NCBI RefSeq assembly: GCF_035582795.1
Contig: NC_134390.1
Span: 1,255,560 to 1,319,559 of the forward strand
Direction of reading: 5' to 3'
Length of the DNA: 64,000 nucleotides
Source of the DNA: Mycteria americana
Taxonomy: Eukaryota > Chordata > Aves > Ciconiiformes > Ciconiidae
The position numbers and the translations under genes are program-made. Each line of letters starts with the position of its first letter. Position 1 is the first letter of the stretch. The notes beneath the pieces are model-generated. The model worked only from the letters and a program-made list of their open reading frames with translations, was not told the origin of the DNA and did not search any database. Positions 35,547 through 47,440 of this stretch are shown here, piece after piece.

Positions 35547-38500
35547 CTACTGGCTGCTGGCAGCACCCTTACTGGCGCCTTCCTTTGGTGCTATATGGGT
35601 GCCCTCCTCGGCCAGGCTTTGCCGCCCATCCCCGTGGGTCCCTGCGGGCGCCGTGGGGCGGGGGGTGAGCGCAGCCCCCCCTCCGCACCCCGCGAGCCCT
35701 CCCGGCACCCCCAAACCCCCTGGCTCCGGGTGCGCGGAGGCTCCGGGGGCAGAGTTAAGGGGCCGGGAAGCAGCAGGACTCACGCTCGCCGGGGCCAGGG
35801 CCACCCTCGTGCGTGGCCAGCGGGCAGGTGCCACCGGGGCTGTGGCTGCGCTCGGTGTCACCGCAGTGGCAGTGGCCGGGGCCACGCTCCTGGCCGGCAG
35901 CGGCCGCCTCCTCCTCCTCCTCGCCCTGCGCCTGCTTGCACAGGTGATGCTCCACCATCATCTGCAGCTCTGCCAGGCAGGGAGCAGCGCTGGGGGGGAC
36001 GTGGGGGACAGCGGTGACCGTCCCCACGCTCCCGGTGACACCGGGGAGATGCGACCCGGCAAGCCTTGCTGGCCTCCCGTCCCCTCCGGTGGCATTCGCC
36101 GTGCCCAGACCCCCCGGGTGCCCACGGGCACGGCCCCAAGGCCAGCGCAGAGGTGGTGGCATCCCACCCGCCTGTCCCCTGCGGCGCCGGGGGGGGGGAC
36201 ACCGTCACCCCCTGTGTGTCCCCCCCCCCCCAAATACCTTTCATGGTCGGGGTGGTGCGGGAAACCTTCTTCCTCTGCCTGGGCGACATGGCCAGACCCG
36301 ACTGCGAGGGAAGGGGAGGTGCGTGAGCGGGGGGCCGGGGGGCACCCTGGGGGTACCCCAAGGGGCTGGGGGCCTCCCCGCAGCCCCCCGTGGCGGCAGC
36401 ACCTACCTTCAGCAGGGGGTTGGGCAGCCGGTCCTCGTCGATCTCTGGGAGGGCAGCGTGGGGGGGGGGGGCAGGAGGAGCCAGGGGTCAGCGGTGGGCG
36501 CGGGGTGCCGGGCTCCATCCTGCACCCCCGACGTGAATCCGGCCCCGCTGGGTCTGCCGTGACCCCCACTCTGTCACCCGTGGGTGCTTGGCGTGGCCGT
36601 GGGGGAGGTCGGGACAGTCCTGCTCCCCCCCGCGCTCCCTCCCCCCCCCGCCCCCAGCATCGCCATCGCCCTCTGCTTTGCCACGGGAACCAGCACCCCG
36701 TCCCCTGCCACGTCCCACGAAGGGTGGCAGAGCAGGGTGGCCTGCGGTGGGTCAGCACTGTCCCCACGCCGGGGTCGGGGCCAGGCTGGCAGCCCCCGGG
36801 CCACATCCTGACCCCCCCCGACCCCCCCCCGGGTCACATCCCGACCCCCCCCCGGGGTGACGCTCAGCCCCGCGGAGCTGCTTTATTCGCAGCCGGAGCC
36901 GCTGCTCCGAGCGGGTGCAGGGTCTGGAGGTGGCACTTGGTGACAGAGTCTCCCAGCCACCGGCGTGTCCCCACAGCAGGGGACAGCTGAAACCACCCGG
37001 CTGGGGAGGGCAGGGAGGCCGTGACGCAGTCGCCAGCCCGGTCAGACCCCGTCCCCAAAGGCCACGCGTCGGGTTGGGCCAGCGACCGAGGAGCTCTTAA
37101 ATGTCACAGCCGGTGTCCCCTGCCAGCAAGGGTGACCCCGTGCCAGTGTCCCCAGCACAGTGTCACCGATGGGCTGAGTGAGACCCGGGGGGCCGGATCC
37201 TGGAAACGCAGCCCTGGAGCGGGGAGGGCAGGGGCTGAGCCGGGCTGGGTGGGACCTGGGGACAGTCCCAGGGTGGGGGACACGGGGTGACTCCTGCTGC
37301 GACCAGCGTGCTGTGGTCCTGAGCGTCGTGTAGGGGGGTCCCTGAGCACCCTGTAGGGGGGTCCCTGGGTGGGCCGGAGCCCAGGGTGACAGGGGTGACA
37401 CGTGCAAGGACCCACCTGGGGATGACTGGTCGCTGCTCAGGACCAGGTTGGCCGGAGTCGGTCGGCGCCTCCGGATCTGGGGGGGGGGACACACACGGGA
37501 CAGATAGGAGAGAATTGGGACCAGAATTGGGACCCGAACCCCATCGCACCCACCCGGAGTCCCGCCAACACCGAGACCCCCCCCGATGTCCTCGTCCCTG
37601 GGGCGGTGGTGGCCCCGTGGGGACAGAGGCCGCCAGCCGGGGCCCCGAGCCCAGCGGCTCCCGTGGTCGGACACACGTGTCTTTAAAATCAACAACTCCC
37701 GGCCAGCCCCTAATGACAGCTGGGAGCTAATTATACCCCAGCCCCGGGAAGCGCTCGGGGACATCGGTGCGGTGACACCGCCGGGGCCCTGCCCTTCCTC
37801 CACGGGCACGGTGTCCTTGCCCAAGGTCGCCTGGAGCATCCCGGGCTGCTCCTGCCCCCCGTCCCCCCCTCGGTGCCTTCAAGGAGGTTTCGCGGCCCCA
37901 TTGGAGGATTCGGTGGCCACGGCGCGGCCGTGTCCGGTGGCAGCAGTGGCAGTGGTGACAGCGGTGACGCTGCGCCCCGTGGCCGCTGCCTCGCCCCCTT
38001 TCCCCGCTGACCCACTAACTGAGTTGCTCCGAAAAACAAATTTCCCAGCGAGGATTCCCTAATGAGGCGGGATGCCTAATGAGATGCTGATGAGATGCTA
38101 ATGAGGCAGGCGAGCGGCTGGGCGGGCGGAGGAAGCCCCCTCCCCACCTTCCCACCTCCCCCAGCCCCAGCCCACCCCCCCGGCCCCCCGGCGCATCTTT
38201 TCCGTGTCGGCCCCGTTACCATAGAAACCCGCGATCTGGATTTTAAACGGAGATTAGAAGGAGCTGGGAATCGCCGGGAATCACTGGGAATCGCCCTCTC
38301 CCTGCCAGGGACACACTGACGAGCCCCCCCCTTGCCCCGCCACTCCAGGGGCGGGGACCAACCCCCCGACACCCAGCGATGGGGCTGGGGTGGGCCGGGC
38401 TCCCCCTGGGGCCGGCCCCGGCCCCGCAGCCCCTGGTGAGGGACCCTGGGGAAGCCAGAGCCACCCCCGGGCTGCTCTAGCACCTCCGAAGCCTCCCCCG

Positions 38501-40854
38501 GCCGCGGGGCAGGGCTGTGCCCCCCAGCACGGGGAGGGGGTGGGGGACATCGGTGTCACCTGCTCAAGGTCACCCAGGTGGAGCCGAGCGCCCCGAGCTG
38601 CGCTCGCCTTCCCGCTCTGGACCAGGCAGGGGACCCGGGCGTCCGGGCGGCTCCTGCCCCGACACCCCGGGGAGGGATGCTCCGGTCCTCCCTCCCTCCA
38701 TCCTTCCCTCCATCCTTCCCTCCATCCTTCTCTCCCTCCCTCCATCCCTCCCTCCCTCCCTCCCCAGCTTGGCCGGGGCGCCACGCTCTCCTGCCGCCGC
38801 TATTTTTAGATCAATCTCCACCATCGATTAAGAAGCGCCACGGCCGAGAGCGGCAGGAGCCCGGGCCCGGCAGCCTGCGGCGGGCACAGCATCGCTGGGG
38901 GGCTGCTCCCTCCAGGCCCGGGGCGGGGGTGACCCCGGGGGGCAGCTGGGATGGGCACGGCATTGGGGACGGGAATCGGGACGGGGGCAGCTCATCTCTC
39001 AGCATGACGGAGCGAACGCCCCCGGACTGTCCCCCCCAGCCTTGGGGACGTGCTGTGCTCAGGGTGGGCTTGGGGACCTGGGCAGAGAGGCAGGACAAAG
39101 CCCTTGGCCAGGCCTGGCACCCACGGGTGGCACCCAGGAGAGCCAGGGCAGAGGGACGCTCTTGGCAGAGATGGGGGTCGAGGAGCTGCGGGACCTGGGG
39201 GGACGTCGGGGACCTCAGAACGTCCATGGGGACAAGGTCCTTTTGGAGGGTGGGGCTGGACAGGCTCGGGGACAACCCTGCGGGACGTGGGGACACCCTG
39301 CCGCAGCCTGGCAAGGGGCTGACAGGGCCCAGCCCCCCGTCAGCGTGAGCCCCCGACGAGGGGAACCCACAGCAGGGCTTTCCCTGCAGGGACACCCCAA
39401 AAATGAGGAGCTGTAAACCCGGCGAGGGGACATCAGCGTCGTCACCTGCTGCCACCACGCGGGAGCGGCCGTCGGGGCCCTGCCGCACCGCCAAGCGCTG
39501 CCGAATCAGGGCTCCCGGCTCCTCTGGGTGGGGAAACTGAGGCAGGGACGGGCAGGGGACTCCCCAGGGCAGGGTCACGCCTGAGCCCCCCCGTAACCCG
39601 GCTGTGACGGGAGGTGGGACGTGGGCACCCCCTGCTCCTCGCCGCAGCCGAGGTGGGTGCCGGGGGTCCCGTGCCCACCGCCCGGCAGCCCCCCCCCTCG
39701 GCTCTCGCCCTCACTCCTGGGGGGGCCACGCTGCAAATGAGCGGTGCGGCAGCCCCAGATGGTGCGTGGCCGTATTTAGCGACAGCGAGATGCTCGCCGG
39801 GGAGGTGGCCCGCGCTCGCCTCCGCACCGCTGGCACGCAGGGGCTCCTCAGCCAGGAGCCACCCGGCTGCTGGGGACCCCCAGTCTGGGGGGGGACGGGA
39901 CGGCTGGGACCCCCGGCTGGAGCCTCCCCCCCCCCCCCCCCATCAGCATCCTCGAGCCCCCGCCGAGCTTCCCACGCCTGGCGACGATGGGGACCGTGGC
40001 GTGGCTGGGTGGTCCTCCCAAGACCCCTCGTGTCGCCGGCAGCCCGTGGGGCTGGGGGGGGGCACGGCGGGAGGGGGGCGAGGTGGGCAGGGAGAGGGGT
40101 GAGGCTGGCGGGGGGGGGGTCCCCGGCTGCCTGCGGGCAGGCCTGCCGCGTCCCCCGGCCGGGCCATCCCGTCCCCGCCGCTATTCTGGGATCCCCTCCA
40201 GCGGGAGCAGGGGTTGAGCAAGGGCTGGAGGGCCCCGGGGGGGGGCCGGGGGGGGCCGGGGGGGGCCGTAACCCTACACCGGCCCCGGGATGGCCCCGGC
40301 GTCGTGTGCTGAGCCAGCACATGGCCCTGGCACCGCCACCCGGGTCCCCACCGCCACCCCATCCCGCCCACCGGGCTGCCGCCGAGGTGTTCGGGGCGCA
40401 GCCGGGGGCGGCACCGGGGGTGTCCCCGCGCTGTCCCCGGTACCGGGGGGCTGCGCCCACCTGGCAGCGCCCGGGCGCGTCCTCCCACGCCGCAGCCGTC
40501 CCCGTGTCACCCACCACCACGCGTCCCGGCTCCCCGCACCCAAGGGTGCTGTCACCGCCCCGACACCGCGGCGGTCGCACCGGGGGGTGCTCGCTGGTCC
40601 CTCCCCGGGCCGTGCCCCGCTGCCGGTGCCCTCGCCGTGCCCTTCCCGTGCCCGCAGCCTCCCGCACCGCCCGGTGCCCCCCTCCCCGGTCCCCGGCAGG
40701 ACCACCCGGCTCCCCCCGTTCCCCCCCCCCCCCGGGTTCCCCCCCTCCCTCCCGTGCCCGGTCCCCCCCCCACCTGCTCGGCTGCCTCCGGGTCGAGGTG
40801 CGGCTCCAGCAGCGGTACCGTGAACTGGATCTTGCGGGGGCTGTTGGGCTCCAT
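35547..40854 (-). CDS. PPP1R1A: PPP1R1A, protein phosphatase 1 inhibitor-1
   Basis: Six exons on the minus strand encode 174 aa (human 171): 40854-40774, 37476-37416, 36444-36407, 36301-36238, 35969-35784 and 35641-35547. All borders are GT-AG and phases agree. MEPNSPRKIQFTVPLLEPHL carries the PP1-docking motif KIQF (residues 8-11). RRRRPTPA holds Thr34, equivalent to the human PKA site Thr35; when phosphorylated it makes the protein a potent PP1 inhibitor. SPRQRKK keeps the proline-directed serine. ELQMMVEHHL follows as in mammals. The middle of exon 5 is divergent: a five-Glu run, then a Cys/His/Gly-rich stretch (GHCHCGD). The C-terminus THIAPKEGASKGAASSQ aligns with the human end THIPPLDSKGANSV. 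That match, plus the phase, supports the last exon over reading through to a stop at the end of exon 5. Intron 1 is 3.3 kb. Confidence 0.95.
38010..38300. promoter_or_regulatory. Possible enhancer in PPP1R1A intron 1 (TAATGAG cluster and X-box)
   Basis: An AT-richer block with four copies of TRATGAGRTGC-like sequence (38060-38107), then the palindromic RFX X-box GTTACCATAGAAAC at 38215-38228. Non-repetitive motif density in a GC-rich intron suggests a cis element; function is inferred. Confidence 0.4.
38690..38830. promoter_or_regulatory. Perfect MEF2 site beside a polypyrimidine tract, PPP1R1A intron 1
   Basis: CTATTTTTAG at 38800-38809 fits the MEF2 consensus YTAWWWWTAR exactly. It follows a 75-bp TCCCTCCATCCT polypyrimidine tract (38690-38765). 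Inhibitor-1 is abundant in skeletal muscle and brain in mammals, tissues where MEF2 acts, so a muscle or neuronal element is plausible. Confidence 0.45.
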
Positions 40855-41030
40855 GGCGGGCGGCGGCTCCGGCGGCTCCCGGCGGCTCCCGGCCCTGCCC
40901 GGGCCGCCCCGGCCCCGCCCCGGCCCCGCCCATCCCCGGCCCCGCCCCGCCCCGCTCCGGTCCCCGGTGCCCGGTCCCCGGTGCCGGTCCCCGCCCGCGG
41001 CGCGCACGGACGGACAGTGGGACCTGCCGG
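40855..41030 (-). promoter_or_regulatory. PPP1R1A promoter, GC-box cluster
   Basis: Directly upstream of the start codon on the minus strand are three GGCGGCTCCC repeats (40861-40890). A run of Sp1-type GC boxes (CCCCGCCC and CCGCCC) follows at 40905-40965. No TATA box; typical CpG-island promoter. Confidence 0.6.
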
Positions 41031-41059
41031 GAGAGACGCAGGGACACAGGGATGGGGAG

Positions 41060-41930
41060 TGGGACCTTGCGCCAGGACACTGGGACGGACACACGGACAC
41101 AGGGGCAGACACACGGGCACAAGGACGGACACACGGACGGACCCTGGACACAGGGACAGACACACGGGCACAAGGACGGACACTCGGACGGACCCTGGAC
41201 ACAGGGGCAGACACACGGGCACAAGGACGGGCACACGGACGGACCCTGGACACAGGGACAGACACACGGGCACAAGGACGGACACTCGGACGGACCCTGG
41301 ACACAGGGGCAGACACACGGGCACAAGGACGGGCACACGGACGGACCCTGGACACAGGGACAGACACACGGGCACAAGGACGGACACACGGACGGACCCT
41401 GGACACAGGGACAGACACACGGGCACAAGGACGGACACTCGGACGGACCCTGGACACAGGGGCAGACACACGGGCACAAGGACGGACACACGGACGGACC
41501 CTGGACACAGGGACAGACACACGGGCACAAGGACGGACACACGGACGGACCCTGGACACAGGGACAGACACACGGGCACAAGGACGGACACACGGACGGA
41601 CCCTGGACACAGGGAGAGACACGCGGGCACAAGGACGGACACACGGATGGACCCTGGACACAGGGACAGACACACGGGCACAAGGACGGACACACGGACG
41701 GGCCCTGGACACAGGGACAGACACACGGGCACAAGGACGGACAGACAGACCGACTCCAGGACACTGGGACAGACACACGGACACCAGGACAGACTGCAGG
41801 ACGCTGGGACAGACACACGGACAGGCCCTCAGACAGACAGAGAGACAGTGGGACAGGCACTGGGACAGACATGGGGGCACAGAGGGCACAGTGGACAAAG
41901 GGACGCCGGGACAGACACATGGGTGACACA
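41060..41930. repeat. Minisatellite, 51-bp unit, upstream of PPP1R1A
   Basis: Unit GGACCCTGGACACAGGGACA, GACACACGGGCACAAGGACG, GACACACGGAC, repeated at exact 51-bp spacing (for example 41139 and 41190) about 12 times. It decays into irregular ACAGACACACGG copies out to 42120. The 17-codon period keeps frames of 680-810 codons open on both strands; I do not accept these as genes. Confidence 0.96.
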
Positions 41931-42129
41931 CGGACACAGGGACGGACACACGGACACAGGGACGGACACACAGCCAGGCACATGGACTGACAGACACCAG
42001 GACACACACCCGGACACGGGCATCGGGACACGGTGACACGTGGGGACGCCTGCAGGGACAGACACACGAGCAGTGGGACAGTCAGACACAGGTGGACGGA
42101 CACCGGGACAGACGGACGCAGGGACGGAC

Positions 42130-42325
42130 ACCGATAGAGAGGCGCACGCCCTCGCACGCTCGGACACGCTCGCGCCCGCGGGCACACGCCGATGGACACG
42201 CGTGTGCACGCGCACGCGCACCCCGTCCCGCACAGACGGGTGCGTGTGCGCACCTGCAGACACGTGCGCCCGCACACGTGGACACACGTGTACCCGTGCA
42301 GCCCCACACGTGTACACGTGCACAC
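42130..42325. repeat. Alternating purine-pyrimidine tract
   Basis: CACACGCGTGTGCACGCGCA-like sequence, Z-DNA-prone, following the 51-bp array. Contains a short CACACGTGTACACGTGCACA stretch. Confidence 0.6.
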
Positions 42326-45300
42326 GGGTCAGAGCCTGGCAGGGACAGGGCAAAGCCACCTCCCGGGTGACAAGGACAGGGACAGGCACCCGCCAACGGG
42401 GACTTCCCGGGAGGCCGCGGCGGGTGCAGGCAGGGCGCGGGCAAAGTCCGGCAGCGCCCGTTTCGACACGGGGAGGCTTTGGCATCGATCGCCTGCGCTC
42501 GGCCTCCCGGCCCCCCCCGGCCGGGGACGCGGCCAGTGGTTCTTGGGGACCGTCCCCCCCCCGCCCAGCGGCAGCCAGCCCTGCACCCCCCTTGTCCGTC
42601 TGTCTGTCCTAACGAGGTCATTAATTGCAGGACAAGGGGGGGGGTCTTGGCGTGGTGTTGGCCCCCGGCTGACTGTGTCCGAGGCGGGGTCCCGGCAGGG
42701 GGGGTGGTGGTGGTTTGGCCCCGATGGCCCGGGAGGGGACGCGGGTCGGCCCTGTGCTGGTGGCCAGGACGGACGGACGGACAGAGGGACGGGGTGGCCA
42801 CCAGGGCCTGGGCATCCCGGGGACATGGATGATGCAGGCAGCGAGATGGTGGGGACGCCCTAAAAAAAAGGATGAAGGATTTAGGGGCAGGGTGGGGACG
42901 AGCATCATCCCCGGGGGGGCACAGGGTGGGGGTCTGCAGGGTGGGGGTCTGCAGGGTGGCCCCACCCATGTGGGGGGCTGCCACCACCCACCCTGCCCTG
43001 GGTCTCCTGCGCAGGGTTGCACCCCCCAGGCCCGACGCTCCCCCATATCCCATGCACCCCCCCCCCCCCCCCAGCAAAGCCCCCCGTGTCCCCCGGGGAG
43101 GGGGAGGGGGAGACCCCCCAAGGGACACGGGGGGGCCCCGCCAGGGCAGCCATAAATGTGTGTCCCATCACTTATTCATGCAGGCAGGAGGCCCGGGCGG
43201 CTGCTGCCGGGATCTGGCAGGAGGAATTCTCTATCTAGGTCAGGCAGGAAGGGGGGGCAGCGGCGGGGGCTGCCGGATCCCCCGGGTGCCCCGGCCATGC
43301 CCCCCGCCGGGCACGGAGCGGGTGCTGGGGGGTCCCTGGGGGGGGGGGGGGCAGGGCAGCGTGGGAAGGGGATGCTGCCCAGCAGCGTGTGGCCGCAGGG
43401 TGCTGGGTGCTGGGGGTCCAGGCAAGGGTGCTGCTGAGCGGGGTGCTCCCCGGCCTGGCCTGGGGGGTGAAAAGGCAGGGGGACCACCCAAACCCCCGCT
43501 CGATCCCCCCCGCCCCCCCCGCCATCCCGGCGGCTCCCCGAGGCCGTGTCCCGCTGTCCTGCTCCGATGCGATGCAGCCGCCGTTAATTATTGATGCAAA
43601 AAAGCACTCGCTGAAGAGCCGCTTCGCGTGGCCGTGCCCCCCCCCCTCCCCAGCCCCCCACACCGGCGGCCCCCCCGCTCCTCCGCCTGTGCTTGGGGAC
43701 CCCCCCCGCGGGCTGTCCCTGCTCCGGGGGTTTAATCCTGCCCCGTCCTGGGGCTCTCCCCGCAGGGACGCTCCGTGCGGCCGCTGACACCCTCCGCCAC
43801 CCCGAGGGGCTTTGCCTTTGGGGTCCCCGCTTCCCTGGATGGGGGTGGGGTGGGGTGTCCCCCTCCTCCCCAGGGACCCCCATGGCTGGTGAGCGATGGA
43901 GGGGGGGGGTCCCCACCCCGTGGCTGCGCATCCCTCCGCTCGCCCTCGCTCTGCCCACAGCCATTTTCGCTCCTCGCCGGGCTTTTATGGGAAAACCCTT
44001 CCGGGCTTCGAGCCAGGCAGGGCCCCATCCCGGCTCCCCGCGGCGGGGGCTGCTTCTGCCGGGGGGGGAAAAAAGGGCCCGGGGGCCGGCGAGGAGGTCA
44101 AAGCATCTTCAGAGCCGTGCGGGCACCCAGCGAAGGCGTTCGCAGAGGGGAATAACCGGGAGAGACGGGGGATGGACCACGGGCTGGCTCCTGCTCGGCG
44201 CCTGGCCGCAGCGATGCCGGAGCAAACTGCGGCGGGAGCCGGGCGTGAGGGTGGCGATGCCTGTGAAATCTGGGGGGGGGGGGGGGGGGCAACGGTTTGC
44301 CCCAGGATCGTGGTTAAACTGGGAGCCCCCCCGGCTGCCATCAGCACCAGAAATATCAATATTCAGACCCTGGTGGCATCCTGGGTCCCTCGGCCATTAA
44401 ACGAAATGTCCCCTGACCCTTGGGGTCCGTGGCCCCCCCAGGCATCCCTGCTGGGGGGGTGGGGGGGTGGGGGTGCTGGATGCGACCGGGGAGCGGAACG
44501 AGGCCGTTTTCCCGCTCCCACCCCGGAGCGGAGCCGGACGAGGGGCGATGCCGAGCGGGGCCGTGCCCGTCCTTCGCAGGGGATGCGCTGGGCGAAGCGG
44601 CTCCCGAGTCACCCAGACCCCCCCCCGAAACCCCGGGCAGGCTGAAGGAATGGTTAATTCAGGGCTTTATCCGCAAACGCTCGCAGGCTAAAAATATCCC
44701 TCCCGCGGGCAGCGCCATTCCCGGCCAGCGCCATGCCGGGAGCTTCCTTGCCTTTTTTGATGGGATCGTGGCTTGCGCCGAGGCAGCGCCCAGGCTCCCG
44801 GCTACGATTAGGGCTGAAACCCGGCTCCCGGGCAACCCGGGGGCGTGGATGAGGGACCAGGGATGTCACCTCGGTGGCCGTGATGTCCCCGCTGGAGGTG
44901 AGCGCTCTCCCCACATCAAAGATGTCCTCGGTGGGGCCGTCCTCGTTACCGGGTGCTTTTATCCCGCCGCTGGAGGAGATGCCGGAGGGTGGGACTGAAG
45001 ATGCCAGGGTGGGATTGAAGATGCCATCCCAGCTTGGCAAATAACCCACGGGGACAACCGCCTCCATCACCTCCTTGCCACCCTTTGAGCCCGGGATGGC
45101 TTTAGCCGTCACCCCAAGAGCCACCCCAGCCCGGCTCGTCCCCCCCTGGGCAGAGCTGCTTCGCATCCCCTTCCTGGGGCCACGCTGGACTCGCCTGGCT
45201 AGCCGGCGATAAGCCACGCGTGCCACGGGCCCATCCAGCGCGGCGGCATCGGCGGCTTGGCACGGCGTGCCGGCCCCCGGGGTGCTCGGCCGGGAGGGAG

Positions 45301-46685
45301 CTGGGCGTTGCGGGGTGCGAAGCGAAACGCCCTCCTCCTCCTCGCATCCCCTGTGCGGAGCCCGCCCGGCACCTCGTGCTGTCTGGGGCCTCGGCACCGG
45401 CCACTGGGGAGACCTCGGGGCCTCGGGACCCCCCGTTGGGGTGTCACAGCCACCCTCGGAGCAGACCGGGTGCAGGGGACCCCTCCAGAAGGTGGGTGCC
45501 CTCTCGCCCATGGCAAGGGCGACCCGGGTGGCTCGATTGGTGCCCGGGCTATTATTAGCCACCCTCGCCCACGTCGGCAGCTCATTAAGTTTTTCCCGTT
45601 GTGGTAGCGGATGTGGGTCAACGTTTGAGGTTTTACTGTTGATTTTTTTAATTTCCTCTTCAAAACAGATGAGTTTCCTCCCTCCTTGCTGACGACAGAT
45701 GCCGCCGGGGGCCGGGCGCGGCGGTGGGCCCTCGCCGGAGATCGGCAGCGCTTGGCGGGGCTGCCCAGCTGCCCCCCGTGCCGGTGAGCGCCGGAGCCAC
45801 GCGGAGGGGTTTGGGGGTGATTTTGCCCCAGGAGGGGCTGCAGGGGTCGGGGGGGGACGAACCTGGGACGGAGGGCGGAAGAGCGGGAGGTGGATGGACC
45901 CGGGTTTGGCGGGGGAGGAGATGGGGCCGTGGGGGCGATGGGAACTCCGGGCATCCGGGAGAGACGATTCCCGCACCCGGAGCAAACGGAAAACTCTTTT
46001 GTGGCAGCAAAGGGACGGGGAGCGGCGTGGGGACCGGAGGGGCCGAGGGGGCCGGGATGTTCCGGGATGTTCCGGGATGTTCCGGGACGCAGCAGGACAA
46101 ACGAGTCCTGGCTTGGTCCCCCCCACCCACGGTCCCGTGCGCCGCAGCCCCTCGCTGGGCTCCGCAAAGCCCCTTTGCCCCCAGGGCCGGGTCAGCGCGG
46201 GGGGGACGGGGGCTGTTACCACTCACATGGGGCGGTCGCAGCGTCTCCGGGGTCCGGGGCTCCCGAGGGGCTGGGAGGGGGAGAACGCCCGAGCACGTGC
46301 CCGGGGCGGGCTGGATGTGGCCTCCACGAAGAGCTCTGCTACGGGGCCGCTGCTCCCTGACCGCCCCCAGCCCGGTGCCCGGCGGTGACGTCCCGGCCCT
46401 GGGCATCACGGGGGTGCGGGGTGGCCCGGGAGGGTGCTGCCGGGTCCTGCCCGGGGCTTCGCCCCGTCCCACACCCTGCTCGGCGAGAGATGAAATGGGG
46501 AAATGGTGACAAGGTGCCCTCCCTCCACCGGGGACTTACCGCGGCTGCGGCACGGCGCTGCAGGGGAGGGGACGAGCCGTGCTGGCCTTGGGCACGAGGG
46601 GCCGGCACCGTGGGGGAAACATGGAAGCGTTTCCCTTCCCACCAGTGTGGGGGGTGACAGCCAGACCGGGATGCCGGGATGCAGG
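42326..46685. other. Intergenic PPP1R1A-TESPA1, no supported gene
   Basis: Mostly GC-rich unique sequence. AT-richer islands with motif content lie at 43140-43240 (CACTTATTCATGCAGG), 43560-43625 (GTTAATTATTGATGC, close to an HNF1 palindrome) and 45540-45680 (includes TTGTGGT, a RUNX core, at 45599-45605). A 522-codon minus-strand open frame covers 44654-46222 without a recognisable domain. In mammals small secreted-protein genes lie in this interval; I found none here. Confidence 0.45.
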
Positions 46686-46689
46686 AGAT

Positions 46690-47440
46690 GGACCAGGATG
46701 CTCCTGCTCCGGTGACGCTCGGGTGATGGTTGGACTGGGATGCTCCTGCTCCAGTGATGCTCGGGTGATGGTTGGACTGGGATGCTCCTGCTCCAGTGAC
46801 ACTCGGGTGATGGTTGGACTGGGATGCTCCTGCTCCAGCAGCGCTCGGGTGATGGTTGGACTGGGATGATCCTGCTCCAGCAGCACTCGGGTGATGGTTG
46901 GACTGGGATGCTCCTGCTCCAGCGACACTCGGGTGATGGTTGGACTGGGATGCTCCTGCTCCAGCAGAGCTCGGGTGATGGTTGGACTGGGATGCTCCTG
47001 CTCCAGTGACGCTCGGGTGATGGTTGGACTGGGATGCTCCTGCTCCAGTGACGCTCGGGTGATGGTTGGACTGGGATGCTCCTGCTCCGGCAGCACTCGG
47101 GTGATGGTTGGACTGGGATGCTCCTGCTCCAGCAGAGCTCGGGTGATGGTTGGACTGGGATGCTCCTGCTCCAGCAGAGCTCGGGTGATGGTTGGACTGG
47201 GATGCTCCTGCTCCAGCGACACTCGGGTGATGGTTGGACTGGGATGCTCCTGCTCCAGCGACACTCGGGTGATGGTTGGACTGGGATGCTCCTGCTCCGG
47301 CAGCGCTCGGGTGATGGTTGGACTGGGATGCTCCTGCTCTGGCAGCGCTCGGGTGATGGTTGGACTGGGATGCTCCTGCTCCAGTGACGCTCGGGTGATG
47401 GTTGGACTGGGATGCTCCTGCTCCAGCAGCGCTCAGCCAT
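46690..47440. repeat. Minisatellite, 42-bp unit, upstream of TESPA1
   Basis: About 18 highly uniform copies of GGGATGCTCCTGCTCCAGTG, ACGCTCGGGTGATGG, TTGGACT at exact 42-bp spacing (for example 46723 and 46765). Variation is concentrated at the CAGTGAC/CAGCAGC site. The 14-codon period creates long Ser/Gln/His-rich open frames that are spurious. Confidence 0.96.

Noticed and set aside
35764-35783. Reading PPP1R1A exon 5 straight through to an in-frame stop (ending CCFPAP)
   Set aside because: A consensus donor (GAGC|GTGAGT) precedes that stop, and the next exon matches the mammalian C-terminus THIxPxxxSKGA, so the spliced form is preferred; the read-through form remains possible as an isoform.
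39604-42325. 810-codon plus-strand and 683-codon minus-strand open frames
   Set aside because: Both run through the 51-bp array and overlap PPP1R1A exon 1 and its CpG island in other frames.
46690-47440. Regular repeat array considered as CRISPR
   Set aside because: Units are contiguous with no variable spacers and the genome is plainly vertebrate.
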